Below are positions 1 through 11,986 of a stretch of DNA of 64,000 nucleotides, piece after piece. The first letter of the stretch is position 1. Each line of letters opens with the position of its first letter. Source of the stretch: Aedes albopictus (taxonomy: Eukaryota > Arthropoda > Insecta > Diptera > Culicidae); contig NC_085138.1 in the NCBI RefSeq assembly GCF_035046485.1, forward strand, positions 92,859,266 to 92,923,265, written 5' to 3'. The notes beneath the pieces were generated by a model. The model did no database searches, was not told the origin of the DNA, and worked only from the letters and a program-made list of their open reading frames with translations. The position numbers were made by a program, and so were the translations under genes.

Positions 1-1700
1 CTTATTTGAAATGTTTCATGATTTTGCGAATGAAATAATCAAAGATTGCCTTGGTGATCGCGACGTTTAATCAGTTTAATCAGTTTACGCTGTTTAGTGA
101 ATCCCCTTAATGTTGTTGTAAGTTAACGATACTAACAAGCAAGATGACTGTAAAGCAATATTATTTGTTCCTTACTGAAAATACAGGTAGAAATGGTTAA
201 ATCAGAAAAGCTTATGAAGTCTACTTTGACATTGAAGGTCTAACTCGATGTAACCCTGATATGACAAAAAGGCCACCTAGTTCGACCAAGTTTATTTTTT
301 GTTTGTTTATAATGTAGACCAAAAAAATACATGTCAAACTGATTTAAGGACAATCTTGTTAGAATCCCAAAATGGCCACCGCAATGGCCGACTTTGGCAC
401 CTACTCACGATTTCGATCGCACAAATCTCTTCGTAATCAAAACCAACGCATCTAATCTTCTTATTTTAAGCTTATTACAAGTGAGCAAGAACAGAATAAT
501 AAGATGCACTGTTGTTTGGAACTTGCTTCTTGAGATTTGTGCGTTTGAAGTTTCATTGTTGTCCTTAATAAACAATGTAAAACTAAGGAAAATGTGTACT
601 ACTAACACATGTGTTAGTTTTTATGGACAAGGCTGCTGGAGTATCAAGCTGGCCGCCACAATGGCCGTCTTTCATTCTTCTCGAGCAGTAATCAGGGAGT
701 CCATCGAACAAGTTGGTTAGAAATTGTTTCTTGCTGCTTGATTACTTAGTGAACACTGAGTAGCATTTTCAGACTAAAGCTAACACTGGTATCTATAAAC
801 TTGTGCTTGAGAAAATACTTTTTTTTGGAAAGTGACTGCTGGTGATCTTCACCTTAAGCCAAGAAATGAGTCAATATTTAAAATTTTCGTTTATTTGGAA
901 GGCTCGTTATTTCATTTTGAAATAATCATGTCAGATGTAACGAATGACACAAAAGTGTACCAGACAGTGTTTTCAACCCGATAGTTTTTAAATTATACAA
1001 AATTGTGTTGAGTTGTGTGTATTTGAGTCCTGAAGATGGTCCAATAGCCGGAACAAAATGTGGACGATAATAAGTAATTAATCAACGTAATTTGTTAGAC
1101 AGCAAACCAATTTTTTCCAAGAAATCTTCTTTGAAAACTTCAACGAATTTGGCGATTTTACGCGCACCGAATTCATCATACCAAAAATTAAACTGAACGT
1201 TCAAGACTTTAACCAGATCTGACGTAATCACGCATTTTCATTGAGGTATACTGCGTACATATGACTCCATAGTGCACATCCTGCGTAATATTTTTGTATG
1301 TATGCATTTGTATGTTTTCAGAATATCAGGAGCCATTTCTCCTGTGTGTATTACTTTGATGTTTGATTACTATTGATAAAAAATATGTGAAGAAAAACTA
1401 AATAACACAATACTTGTGTGAATTACATCAATCTAAATACAGACGAAAATTATGATGTATTGTAATCTTCCATTGCTCACCCATGAAGAAATGTTGTTTT
1501 CTTCGAAGAACTTGTGTGCTGAAAATTGAACTACAAGCCAAAATATTTAAACCATCACTGCCAACAAGTACTTGGAAGTGTAAGTAACTAATTAAAACTA
1601 AGTAAAGTTATTACTTTGCAAACTACCTTCAGCACGTGCCGTGGTCCCATAACATGAGACATATTTCAAAGCATATACAAAGGGATCATATATGGACATC
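1..1700. other. AT-rich non-coding DNA, no gene seen
   Basis: No convincing coding region is visible; the open frames here are short and low in complexity. Two similar GGCC-rich words, around 370-390 and 650-670, both followed by a CTTT or CTTTC run, bracket about 280 bp and suggest an old dispersed repeat. Around 1030-1065 a CTGAAGA word is followed by a possible short stem. This resembles a motif found at the ends of many Penelope-like retroelements, but it is too weak to call. Confidence 0.5.
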
Positions 1701-1734
1701 GACTCTTGATAAAGTATAATATTAATATAACATT

Positions 1735-3060
1735 GCACTTACACCCCTTTGCCTCCAAACAAATCGCATCCATGGTTAAGCGTCATTTTTTCGTTCAATG
1801 TCACGTAGGATATATATCTCAATTTTGAATTTTTGGTCACTTACACCCCTCTGCCTCTAACCTCCTCAATTCTTTATTTTTTAATCATCGTGGCTTTAAC
1901 AACGTGTGATATTTTCCTCGAAATTCTTAGATTTTTATTTGTTAAGAAAATTAAGAATTTATTGAGAATTGTGTGTGTTTCTTCTAGAAACTTTCCCTTA
2001 TAGCTATTATTCCTAGCTCCGCCTATGTATTGTATTTTGTTTTTCCCTATAAAGTTCATCGTCTCAAGATGCTCATCGTGGAAGAAGGACATTATTTACC
2101 TGCAAAACGGCAATTTTTGAAAAATATTTAAAGTTACCTTTCTCCCCCCCCCCTTTATTATTTCCTCACTACGACTATGCCTAATCCTTTCAAGGTGGGT
2201 TCTGGTGGCTTACAGTGGTAAAAAAGAAAGTATAAATTTAGATTTGATGACTGAGAAATTAGTATGGAATATTGATTAGGTGTACTGATTTGAGAACTCA
2301 ATTTCTGTGCCCCTTGCGAGACCATATCCCTGGGTACGCCTGTGTGATATTTTTCTCGATAATGCAAGAGTCTTAGCTTCTAATTGGCGGAAGAAAATTG
2401 ATTATTTGTTACTTTATGGTCAAGTTATGATTTTTTGAAATTTTTGGAGGATTTTTAAAGAATTGCCCCTTATTACTGTTTTTCCTAGCTCCGCCCATGA
2501 TTTGCATTTTTTCTTGGAAGTACCTCACCTGAAGATTCTGACCGTGAAAGAAAATGATGATTTGCTTGCAAAACGGGGCTGATATAATTTTTTATATGTT
2601 TGGCGAACACATAAATGGGGTGCCCCCCCCATTTCCCCTTATCCATGCTACGACTATGTTTGATATTTTTTCTAGCAAGGTGAGTGTTGGCGGTTTCCAA
2701 TGATGGAAGAAAATTGTAATTATATGGATTAACAGCAAAGATATAAGCATTTGAATTAGTGTAACGCTGTTTTTAAGGAGGTGCCCCTCTTTGAAGAGCC
2801 CCTTTTTATCGTTTTTCCTCGCTACGACTATGTTTGAAAAATTATTATGAAAGCTGAGGCCCCAAGGTTTTCGGCAATATAAAAAAATTTACATTTGGGT
2901 TTAAAACGAAGAAGATATGATGCTTCGAAAATTAGTGTAACGCTAATTTTAAGCACCGTCGCCTGAGAGTTAAGGCTTTTTACGGCATCATCAGCATCGG
3001 CAACCATGTTGGATATGAGCCTCAAAATTTCAAAGTGATAATTCTCTGTCACCAGAGCAA
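1735..3060. repeat. Diverged tandem repeat, units of roughly 200-300 bp
   Basis: Several landmarks recur in the same order. Words close to CTAGCTCCGCC or CTACGACTATG appear near 2010, 2170, 2490, 2650 and 2825. Each is preceded by a run of CCCC followed by TTATT-like sequence. Each is followed by TTTGATATTTT-like sequence and a GGAAGAAAAT word. Units differ by many substitutions and indels, so this is an old tandem array. Copies of the word TCACTTACACCC at 1737 and 1839 also end a TIR element near 32.3-32.9 kb and a repeat near 59.1 kb, so transposon pieces are mixed in. Confidence 0.45.
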
Positions 3061-3087
3061 ATATTCGTATGAAAAAGTATCATCCTA

Positions 3088-3569
3088 GGGTAAATGTACC
3101 AATAGTGGTGCTATTAGTAGCTCTTTGTTGAAAAATAATTGAATAAAATTGATAATGCGACAAAATAAAAAGTGTGAAAACGTTAATCGGTAGTTTTTCA
3201 CTTAAATTTGCTAGGAAAAATGTAAAAACCATTGTTTATTTCAGTTTTTGGTTATAAATCACTTGCACCAACTATAGGTACACGGTTCCTATTCTGGAGG
3301 TAAAATTTAACATTGGTTCCTATAGTGGCACATCCCATTGAATTCTTATGGGACCCACCACTATAGGTGCAAAGGAGCAAAAAATTTAAGGAAAATAATT
3401 GTTTAAAATAGGTTTGTCGGCAAATCCTGAACACAAAACTGAATTAATGCTATTAATTAGTTATGATGCATGTATTAAAAATGTCATTTGCAAGCTTTTT
3501 GTTCGAAATAGTGCTAAATTGGCACTACCACCACTATTGGTACTACCTCCACTAAGGGAGCTTTTACCC
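3088..3569. mobile_element. TA-flanked MITE
   Basis: The ends are inverted: GGGTAAATGTACCAATAGTG at the left, and a right end whose reverse complement begins GGGTAAAAGCTCCCTTAGTG. Both are directly flanked by TA (3086-3087 and 3570-3571). The interior contains further inverted copies of a CACTATAGGT / ACCTATAGTG-like word. It has no transposase. The TA duplication fits the Tc1/mariner-type target habit; the family assignment is inferred. Confidence 0.6.
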
Positions 3570-4118
3570 TATATGCTCACTCGCAGTGATTGAGATGATA
3601 CTTTTTCTGCTGCGTTGCTGCAGAATTGACAATTTTTTATCACTTCAAAAATGCGAGGCAAACAATCATTGAAAAGCAAAAAGTCAATGATTCGTTTGAA
3701 AACTTAGTGATGCAGTAAGACACCTTAAAGAGGCACAACATATCTTAAACTTTTTGAAAAATATTATCAATAAATTACATCCATACGCTCCTTCAGGAAA
3801 CACTCATAACTATGTAGGCAAGTATGCATAATATATTTATCCAGTATGACAAATAAAACATAAATGTCTGCACCATCTGCCGGAACAATCCTCTGACAAT
3901 GTTTGAACCAACATTTCTCACAAACAAAGCAATTGAAGCGCAAGGAAAGTCAACGCAGCCATTCTTCACTCCGATCTGCCATCTCGTTTTGTTCGAAGTG
4001 TACCAATTGTCACCCCATTTCTCTTGAAGGTAAAAACCAGACTCAGCTGGCAATGCACTTTTTGCTTCCCCAGTCAGCCAGCACTCAAACAATTTTGTTG
4101 CAATTTCTCACGTTGCCA

Positions 4119-4151
<33 letters not shown>

Positions 4152-4157
4152 TCGTCA
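4119..4157 (+). repeat. (TCG)n trinucleotide microsatellite
   Basis: About ten uninterrupted TCG units are followed by imperfect ones (ATCGTCACC). An overlapping plus-strand open frame at 3903-4430 reads these as a serine run, but nothing else supports translation. Confidence 0.9.
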
Positions 4158-4460
4158 CCGTATTGCTTCTTACCAGCAACTATGGCGCACAATTCTCCAT
4201 CAGAGCGGTTCACAAAACCAGGTGCTAATGGAAAAGGACCGACCCCCCAAGGAAATGATCTTGTGTTTCTCGGTCTCTCTCTCGCCGTCTGTTTTCTTTA
4301 TGTCGAGTCGGAGTTGGAGTCGGGAGGGACGGTCGGCTGCTTTTCATTTCCAGAGCTTCCCCTTCGGAGCCAGGTCGAACGGCTTCCCGCAAAAACCAAC
4401 AGCGACGCGCTTCCTGTGCTAGCCAGCTAGCTCGTTCTCGTCAGGAACCAATTTCTCCGG

Positions 4461-4474
4461 ATGCTGCTGCTGCA
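4461..4474 (+). other. Candidate first coding exon end with splice donor
   Basis: An ATG at 4461 follows an in-frame TAG upstream and reads Met-Leu-Leu-Leu before a strong donor, GTAAGTAAG, at 4475. The preceding few hundred bases are more GC-rich and CT-rich than the surroundings, as in an insect 5' untranslated region. The exon would end in phase 2, and the candidate exon at 19661 begins with exactly one base before its best frame, so the two are phase-compatible. This is inference: the ATG context is weak, and an intervening exon may exist. Confidence 0.2.
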
Positions 4475-4644
4475 GTAAGTAAGAAGAAAGTGGAGCAAAG
4501 TGAAAAAGAGCAGGAACCAGTTTTTATCGAACTTATTCGGAAGAGCTGGAATATAAATGGGGCTTTGAAAAACTAAGATTTTCTAACTATGAAAGATCAA
4601 CTCAAAACACCAAAAAGGGTTCACTCTGAATCCCGAAGAGATCA

Positions 4645-7600
4645 TAGAATTCTGAGAGAATCCCTGTCAGGATTCTGAGAGAATCCTTGTCAGGATTCTG
4701 AGAGAATCCCTATCAGGATTCTGACAGAATCCCTGTCAGGATTCTGAGAGAATCCTTGTCAGAACTCTGACAGAATCCCTGTCAGGATTGTGACAGAATC
4801 ACTGTCAGGATTCTGACAGAATCCCTGTCAGGATTCTGAGAGAATCCCTGTCAGGATTCTGAGAGAATCCCTGTCAGGATTCTGAGAGAATCTCTGTCAG
4901 GATTCTGAGAGAATCCCTGTCAGGATTCTGAGAGAATCCCTGTCAGGATTCTGAGAGAATCCCTGTCAGGATTCTGAGAGAATCCCTGTCAGGATTCTGA
5001 GAGAATCCCTGTCAGGATTCTGAGAGAATCCCTGTCAGGATTCTGAGAGAATCCCTGTCAGGATTCTGAGAGAATCCCTGTCAGGATTCTGAGAGAATCC
5101 CTGTCAGGATTCTGAGAGAATCCCTGCCAGGATTCTGAGAGAATCCCTGTCAGGATTCTGAGAGAATCCCTGTCAGGATTCTGAGAGAATCCCTGTCAGG
5201 ATTCTGAGAGAATCCCTGTCAGGATTCTGAGAGAATCCCTGTCAGGATTCTGAGAGAATCCCTGTCAGGATTCTGAGAGAATCCCTGTCAGGATTCTGAG
5301 AGAATCCCTGTCAGGATTCTGAGAGAATCCCTGTCAGGATTCTGAGAGAATCCCTGTCAGGATTCTGAGAGAATCCCTGTCAGGATTCTGAGAGAATCCC
5401 TGTCAGGATTCTGAGAGAATCCCTGTCAGGATTCTGAGAGAATCCCTGTCAGGATTCTGAGAGAATCCCTGTCAGGAATCTGAGAGAATCCCTGTCAGGA
5501 TTCTGAGAGAATCCCTGTCAGGATTCTGAGAGAATCCCTGTCAGGATTCTGAGAGAATCCCTGTCAGGATTCTGAGAGAATCCCTGTCAGGATTCTGAGA
5601 GAATCCCTGTCAGGATTCTGAGAGAATCCCTGTCAGGATTCTGAGAGAATCCCTGTCAGGATTCTGAGAGAATCCCTGTCAGGATTCTGAGAGAATCCCT
5701 GTCAGGATTCTGAGAGAATCCCTGTCAGGATTCTGACAGAATCCCTGTCAGGATGCTGACAGAATCCCTGTCAGGATTCTGACAGAATCCCTGTCAGAAT
5801 TCTGAGAGAATCCCTGTCAGGATTCTGACAGAATCCCTGTCAGGATTCTGAGAGAATCCCTGTCAGGATTCTGAGAGAATCCCTGTCAGGATTCTGAGAG
5901 AATCCCTGTCAGGATTCTGAGAGAATCCCTGTCAGGATTCTGAGAGAATCCCTGTCAGGATTCTGAGAGAATCCCTGTCAGGATTCTGAGAGAATCCCTG
6001 TCAGGATTCTGAGAGAATCCCTGTCAGGATTCTGAGAGAATCCCTGTCAGGATTCTGAGAGAATCCCTGTCAGGATTCTGAGAGAATCCCTGTCAGGATT
6101 CTGAGAGAATCCCTGTCAGGATTCTGAGAGAATCCCTGTCAGGATTCTGAGAGAATCCCTGTCAGGATTCTGAGAGAATCCCTGTCAGGATTCTGAGAGA
6201 ATCCCTGTCAGGATTCTGAGAGAATCCCTGTCAGGATTCTGAGAGAATCCCTGTCAGGATTCTGAGAGAATCCCTGTCAGGATTCTAAGAGAATCCCTGT
6301 CAGGATTCTGAGAGAATCCCTGTCAGGATTCTGAGAGAATCCCTGTCAGGATTCTGAGAGAATCCCTGTCAGGATTCTGAGAGAATCCCTGTCAGGATTC
6401 TGAGAGAATCCCTGTCAGGATTCTGAGAGAATCCCTGTCAGGATTCTGAGAGAATCCCTGTCAGGATTCTGAGAGAATCCCTGTCAGGATTCTGAGAGAA
6501 TCCCTGTCAGGATTCTGAGAGAATCCCTGTCAGGATTCTGAGAGAATCCCTGTCAGGATTCTGAGAGAATCCCTGTCAGGATTCTGAGAGAATCCCTGTC
6601 AGGATTCTGAGAGAATCCCTGTCAGGATTCTGAGAGAATCCCTGTCAGGATTCTGAGAGAATCCCTGTCAGGATTCTGAGAGAATCCCTGTCAGGATTCT
6701 GAGAGAATCCCTGTCAGGATTCTGAGAGAATCCCTGTCAGGGTTCTGAGAGAATCCCTGTCAGGATTCTGAGAGAATCCCTGTCAGGATTCTGAGAGAAT
6801 CCCTGTCAGGGTTCTGAGAGAATCCCTGTCAGGATTCTGAGAGAATCCCTGTCAGGATTCTGAGAGAATCCCTGTCAGGATTCTGAGAGAATCCCTGTCA
6901 GGATTCTGAGAGAATCTCTGTCAGGTTTCTGAGAGAATCCCTGTCAGGATTCTGAGAGAATCCCTGTCAGGATTCTGAGAGAATCCCTGTCAGGATTCTG
7001 AGAGAATCCCTGTCAGGATTCTGAGAGAATCCCTGTCAGGATTTTGAAAGAATCCCTGTCAGGATTCTGAGAGAATCCCTGTCAGGATTCTGAGAGATTC
7101 CCTGTCAGGGTTCTGAGAGATTCCCTGTCAGGGTTCTGAGAGAATCCCTCCCAGGATACTGAGAGAATCCCTGTCAGGATTCTGAGAGAATCCCTGTCAG
7201 GATTCTGAGAGGATCCCTGTCAGGATTCTGAGGGAATCCCTGTCAGGATTCTGAGAGAATCCCTGTCAGGATTCTGAGAGAATCCCTGTCAGGATTCTGA
7301 GAGAATCCCTGTCAGGATTCTGAGAGAATCCCTGTCAGGATTCTGAGAGAATCCCTGTCAGGATTCTGAGAGAATCCCTGTCAGGATTCTGACAGAATCC
7401 CTGTCAGGATTCTGAGAGAATCCCTGTCAGGATTCTGAGAGAATCCCTGCAGGATTCTGAGAGAATCCCTGTCAGGATTCTGAGAGAATCCCTGTCAGGA
7501 TTCTGAGAGAATCCCTGTCAGGATTCTGAGAGAATCCCTGTCAGGATTCTGAGAGAATCCCTGTCAGGATTCTGAGAGAATCCCTGTCAGGATTCTGAGA

Positions 7601-9423
7601 GAATCCCTGTCAGGATTCTGAGAGAATCCCTGTCAGGATTCTGAGAGAATCCCTGTCAGGATTCTGAGAGAATCCCTGTCAGGATTCTGAGAGAATCCCT
7701 GTCAGGATTCTGAGAGAATCCCTGTCAGGATTCTGACAGAATCACTGTCAGGATTCTGACAGAATCCCTGTCAGGATTCTGACAGAATCCCTGTCAGGAT
7801 TCTGAGAGAATCTCTCTCAGGATTCTGAGAGAATCCCTCTCAGGATTCTGAGAGAATCCCTGTCAGGATTTTGAGAGAATCCCTGTCAGGATTCTGAGAG
7901 AATCCCTGTCAGGATTCTGAGAGAATCCCTGTCAGGATTCTGAGAGAACCACTGTCAGGATTCTGACAGAATCCCTGTTAGGATTCTGAGAGAATCCCTG
8001 TCAGGATTCTGAGAGAATCCCTGTCAGGATTCTGAGAGAATCCCTGTCAGGATTCTGAGAGAATCCCTGTCAGGACTCTGAGAGAATCCCTGTCAGGATT
8101 CTGAGAGGATCCCTGTCAGGATTCTGAGAGAATCCCTGTCAGGATTCTGAGAGAATCCCTGTCAGGATTCTGAGAGAATCCCTGTCAGGATTCTGAGAGA
8201 ATCCCTGTCAGGATTCTGAGAGAATCCCTGTCAGGATTCTGAGAGAATCCCTGTCAGGATTCTGAGAGAATCCCTGTCAGGATTCTGAGAGAATCCCTGT
8301 CAGGATTCTGAGAGAATCCCTGTCAGGATTCTGAGAGAATCCCTGTCAGGATTCTGAGAGAATCCCTGTCAGGATTCTGAGAGAATCCCTGTCAGGATTC
8401 TGAGAGAATCCCTGTCAGGATTCTGAGAGAATCCCTGTCAGGATTCTGAGAGAACCACTGTCAGGATTCTGACAGAATCCCTGTTAGGATTCTGAGAGAA
8501 TCCCTGTCAGGATTCTGAGAGAATCCCTGTCAGGATTCTGAGAGAATCCCTGTCAGGATTCTGAGAGAATCCCTGTCAGGACTCTGAGAGAATCCCTGTC
8601 AGGATTCTGAGAGAATCCCTGTCAGGATTCTGAGAGAATCCCTGTCAGGATTCTGAGAGAATCCCTGTCAGGATTCTGAGAGAATCCCTGTCAGGATTCT
8701 GAGAGAATCCCTGTCAGGATTCTGAGAGAATCCCTGTCAGGACTCTGAGAGATTCCCTGTCAGGATTCTGAGAGAATCCCTGTCAGGATTCTGAGAGATT
8801 CCCTGTCAGGGTTCTGAGAGATTCCCTGTCAGGGTTCTCAGAGAATCCCTGTCAGGATTCTGAGAGAATCCCTGTCAGGATTCTGAGAGAATCCCTGTCA
8901 GGATTCTGAGAGAATCCCTGTCAGGATTCTGAGAGAATCCCTGTCAGGATTCTGAGAGAATCCCTGTCAGGATTCTGAGAGAATCCCTGTCAGGATTCTG
9001 AGAGAATCCCTGTCAGGATTCTGAGAGAATCCCTGTCAGGATTCTGAGAGAATCCCTGTCAGGATTCTGAGAGAATCCCTGTCAGGATTCTGAGAGAATC
9101 CCTGTCAGGATTCTGAGAGAATCCCTGTCAGGATTCTGAGAGAATCCCTGTCAGGATTCTGAGAGAATCCCTGTCAGGATTCTGAGAGAATCCCTGTCAG
9201 GACTCTGAGAGAATCCCTGTCAGGATTCTGAGAGAATCCCTGTCAGGATTCTGAGAGAATCCCTGTCAGGATTCTGAGAGAATCCCTGTCAGGATTCTGA
9301 GAGAATCCCTGTCAGGATTCTGAGAGAATCCCTGTCAGGATTCTGAGAGAATCCCTGTCAGGATTCTGAGAGAATCCCTGTCAGGATTCTGAGAGAATCC
9401 CTGTCAGGATTCTGAGAGAATCC
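4645..9423 (+). repeat. 23-bp satellite array A (plus orientation, about 208 units)
   Basis: This is a near-perfect head-to-tail array with a 23-bp period. Each unit has arms GGATTC and GAATCC around the spacer TGAGA, then the linker CTGTCA. The first few units (to about 4800) and scattered patches vary (TGACA spacer, CTCTCA linker, GGGTTC arm). A block of 22 units (506 bp) is duplicated in register: the marker AGAACCACTG occurs at 7945 and 8451, and CAGGACTCTG at 8071 and 8577. Each unit contains TGA on both strands in a rotating frame, so the array has no long open frame. It continues as array A' after the retrotransposon. Confidence 0.97.
9419..9423. other. Target-site duplication, left copy
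   Basis: The satellite bases AATCC directly precede the left LTR and are repeated directly after the right LTR at 15400-15404. A 5-bp duplication fits Ty3/gypsy integrases. Confidence 0.9.
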
Positions 9424-9579
9424 TGTAATATCGGACTATGGAATGAAACACAACCGTTTTCCAGAAGTACAATCCAAGAAGAGAACATATATATTTTCAA
9501 AGCTTGCTATGACTCTAACAATTCAAATTCTTTAGTTCCCTGTATGCTAGAGTAACGACTACCCGTTACCGACACTACA
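9424..9579 (-). repeat. 3' LTR of the retrotransposon (minus strand)
   Basis: This 156-bp direct repeat is base-for-base identical to 15244-15399. Relative to transcription it is the downstream LTR, preceded by the purine tract at 9580-9595. On the minus strand it contains an AT-rich AAATATATATG stretch that could act as a TATA region. Confidence 0.95.
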
Positions 9580-9595
9580 TTCCCTCCTCTTCTTT
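9580..9595 (-). other. Polypurine tract
   Basis: On the minus strand this is an uninterrupted run of A and G directly abutting the 3' LTR, the expected primer for plus-strand DNA synthesis in LTR retrotransposons. The last coding frame stops at its edge. Confidence 0.85.
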
Positions 9596-10091
9596 AAGTA
9601 TCTCGAACTACATTTAATTTATAGTCGTTCAAATATTTCGGTCGATGTGAATTACGTTGCGGTCGTTGATCAAGGACCTTTCCCGAATCAATATCCGTTG
9701 TCCGAGATGTTCCCCTCTGGCTTGAGTCTGATTCTGCTTGATCTGGATGTTCTTGAAGTTCAGCATAGCTTCCCCGTTCTGTCAACGTGTCTCTGGAAAC
9801 GATGGGTTTTAAATGTGAAACATTTCGGTGCAGAATTCTCCCGGTCGCGTTTGACCTTAATGACACATCAGAGCCCTTGCGATGTAGAACTTCCAATTCC
9901 TCAGGACTAAAGTTGCTTGACAGCTTGTTGTCCTTAATCGTGCGTTTGGCAATCACTATATCTCCTGCAGCAATTCGGCTTGGCTCTGCACGACGACGTT
10001 TATTGGCATACTCAGCTCCCTTCAGCTTTTGTTCTTGATCTCGGTCTTTGACGTCCTCGAGCAAAACGTTTCCACGCAGGTAATTTATCAC
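9594..10091 (-). CDS. Integrase C-terminal part, shifted frame
   Basis: This 165-residue frame continues the integrase after a frame change. It opens with the basic RDQEQKLKGAEYANKRRRA-type segment seen after the catalytic core in many Ty3/gypsy integrases. A small beta-rich region follows (AAGDIVIAKR, then LHRNVSHLKPI), as expected for the C-terminal integrase domain. The tail is rich in Ser, Thr and Gln and ends at the polypurine tract, leaving no room for an envelope gene. The frame is +1 relative to the upstream pol frame and overlaps it between 10012 and 10091. The first codon here is GTG, so this is not an independent gene but the continuation of pol. The shift could be a recent 1-base change in this copy, a sequencing error, or programmed frameshifting; I favour the first two because no slippery site is obvious. 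Confidence 0.75.
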   Translation of the reverse strand: MINYLRGNVLLEDVKDRDQEQKLKGAEYANKRRRAEPSRIAAGDIVIAKRTIKDNKLSSNFSPEELEVLHRKGSDVSLRSNATGRILHRNVSHLKPIVSRDTLTERGSYAELQEHPDQAESDSSQRGTSRTTDIDSGKVLDQRPQRNSHRPKYLNDYKLNVVRDT

Positions 10092-11896
10092 GTAACACTC
10101 TTCCGAACATCAGTGCTGATGGCGCCACACCCGTTGTCGAATGTGGTGTAGAGTTGTACATTAATAGGTACATTCTCAAGTCCCACTTCCAGTCACTGTT
10201 TGATGTTTCCTGACTTATCTGGAGACGCTTCTTGAGTGCCCTATTGGCCCTCTCGACTTCTCCATTAGCTTGGGGCCAGTATGGTGAAGTTTTAATTAGG
10301 CTGATCCCGAATTCCTCACTAAACTGGGCCATTGCGTCGCTCACAAATTGTGGACCATTATCGGTTTTCATAGATTCAGGTATTCCGTACCGACAAAACG
10401 TTTCATGAAGCGCCTGGATCGTTAACTTCGCAGTTATTTCTCGCATAATAACAACTTCAACGAATCGACTGAAATAGTCTACCAGGACCAAAAGATTATC
10501 GCCAGAAGGAAGGGGCCCCATAAAATCCACAGCAATATGCGTCCAAGGTTTATCTGGCATTTTTGTCATAATTAATGGTTCTGGCGCCGAAACAGATGAT
10601 ACCAACGTACACTCCTTGCAGCTCTTGACAAAATTTTCGACTTCTTTGTCCATATTTGGCCACCAAACTTTTTGACGTAATCTTCGTTTCATTACGACAA
10701 TGCCAGGGTGTCCTTCATGGGCTAATTCTAGGACTCGACCTCGCAAAACAAGAGGAATTATGATTCTTTCCCCTCGTAGTAGTATACCTTCCGACACGCA
10801 AATTTCCGTGGCATACGGCTTGAATGCCTTGGCACGTTCTGACCAAATATTTCCATCGAGTGCTTCTACAACCTCGCGTAAGGTTTCATCTTCTACTGAA
10901 GTTTCTCTGATCTCCTTTATATTTACAGCAACCGGTGTAGACATCTTTGTTACCAACTGTACATAATTATCATTATCTGAATCAAAGGGATTATGATCTG
11001 CCTGTGATAACCTGGACAGAGCATCTGCCAAGTTAGTGCTGCCTGGTTCGTGTACTATGTCGTAGGTATAGGATTGAAGTCTCAGAACCCATCGTTCGAT
11101 ACGTGCACATGGTTTGGACCGAGGGCTGAATAAAAATTGTAACGGTTTACAATCGGTGATTAGCTTGAAACGGCTTCCTTGAAGATACAACTTGAATCTA
11201 TCAACAGCCCAAACCAGAGCCAACGCCTCTTTTTCGGTTTGAAAATATTTCCGCTCCAAGTCCGTTAAGGATTTGCTAGCATACGCGATTATTCTTCTAA
11301 CGCCTTTAGCATCTTCTTGAAGTAAAATTGCGCCAAGTCCTGATGGACTAGCGTCGGCAATCAAAATGGATTTGTCCCGTACGTTGAAGAATCCGAGATA
11401 GCTTATCTCACAGATCGCTCGTTTTATCTCGTCAAATGCAAATTTTTGTTTGTTTGTCCACACGAATTTGTTTCCGGCCCTCAGCAAGAGTCGGAGAGGT
11501 TCGGATTTTGTCGCTAAGTGAGGAATGAATCGTCCCACATACGTGACCAGACCAAGGAAGCTCCTTAGTTCTGCTGCATTTGCTGGTTCACGAAACTGTT
11601 GAATTGCCAGGACACGGCTTTCCATTGGTTTGATTCCCTTGGAAGATAGTTCATGACCGAGAAACTCTAACTTGTCTGCGCTAAATAAACATTTCTCTAG
11701 ATTTAAAAGAACACCGTAAGCTTTCAAACGATTCATCAAGGCTTCCAGTCGTTCATCGTGCTCCTTTTGTGATGAACCAAAAACCAAAATATCGTCCAGG
11801 TAGACAATTACACCTTCCAAACCCGCAACAACTGTGTCCATTACCTTCTGGAAAAGTTCAGGAGCACAACAAATTCCGAACATCAGTCTCTTGTAT
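10012..11896 (-). CDS. pol: Pol exon 3: reverse transcriptase (C part), RNase H, integrase
   Basis: This exon begins just after the acceptor AG at 11897-11898. It opens with the motif FGICCAPELFQKV and then the catalytic YLDD box of reverse transcriptase (VIVYLDDILVFG). RNase H follows, with ADAS, the TEKEALA segment, and TDCKPL. Next come the conserved link segment NLADALSRL and the integrase zinc region (H and H in the LAHEGHPG segment, then CKECT). The integrase core shows all three acidic residues: Asp in AVDFMGP, Asp in KTDNGPQF and Glu in NGEVERANR. The enzymes copy element RNA to DNA in cytoplasmic particles and insert it into chromosomes. The reading frame runs into unrelated residues and a stop at 10012 after a frame change near 10060-10085; the true continuation is in the next frame. 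Confidence 0.9.
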
Positions 11897-11986
11897 CTAA
11901 AACATGATCATGCAAAATCAGATTGTTTGTGATTATATTTTAAACATTCACATTGTCAATACAAAATAGAAACAATGAACAATTAC
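11897..11986 (-). other. Putative 90-bp spliceosomal intron inside reverse transcriptase
   Basis: On the minus strand the interval starts GTAATTG after exon bases TTCAG and ends CATGTTTTAG. Without splicing, a stop codon (TAA) appears immediately. Removing the interval reconnects conserved reverse transcriptase sequence in frame (phase 2), between the FITKYGLF and LMFGICC segments that adjoin in related polymerases. Precise GT and AG placement at the homology gap argues for a real intron, not random decay. Confidence 0.75.

Noticed and set aside
3903..4430. Plus-strand frame with a serine run as a gene
   Set aside because: The serine run is the TCG microsatellite; the rest has no recognisable similarity and the frame has no splice or promoter support of its own.
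4645..9423. CRISPR array
   Set aside because: The 23-bp units are directly contiguous with no unique spacers, and the context is eukaryotic.
9424..9595. Envelope gene downstream of integrase
   Set aside because: The integrase frame ends at the polypurine tract, leaving no space for another gene.
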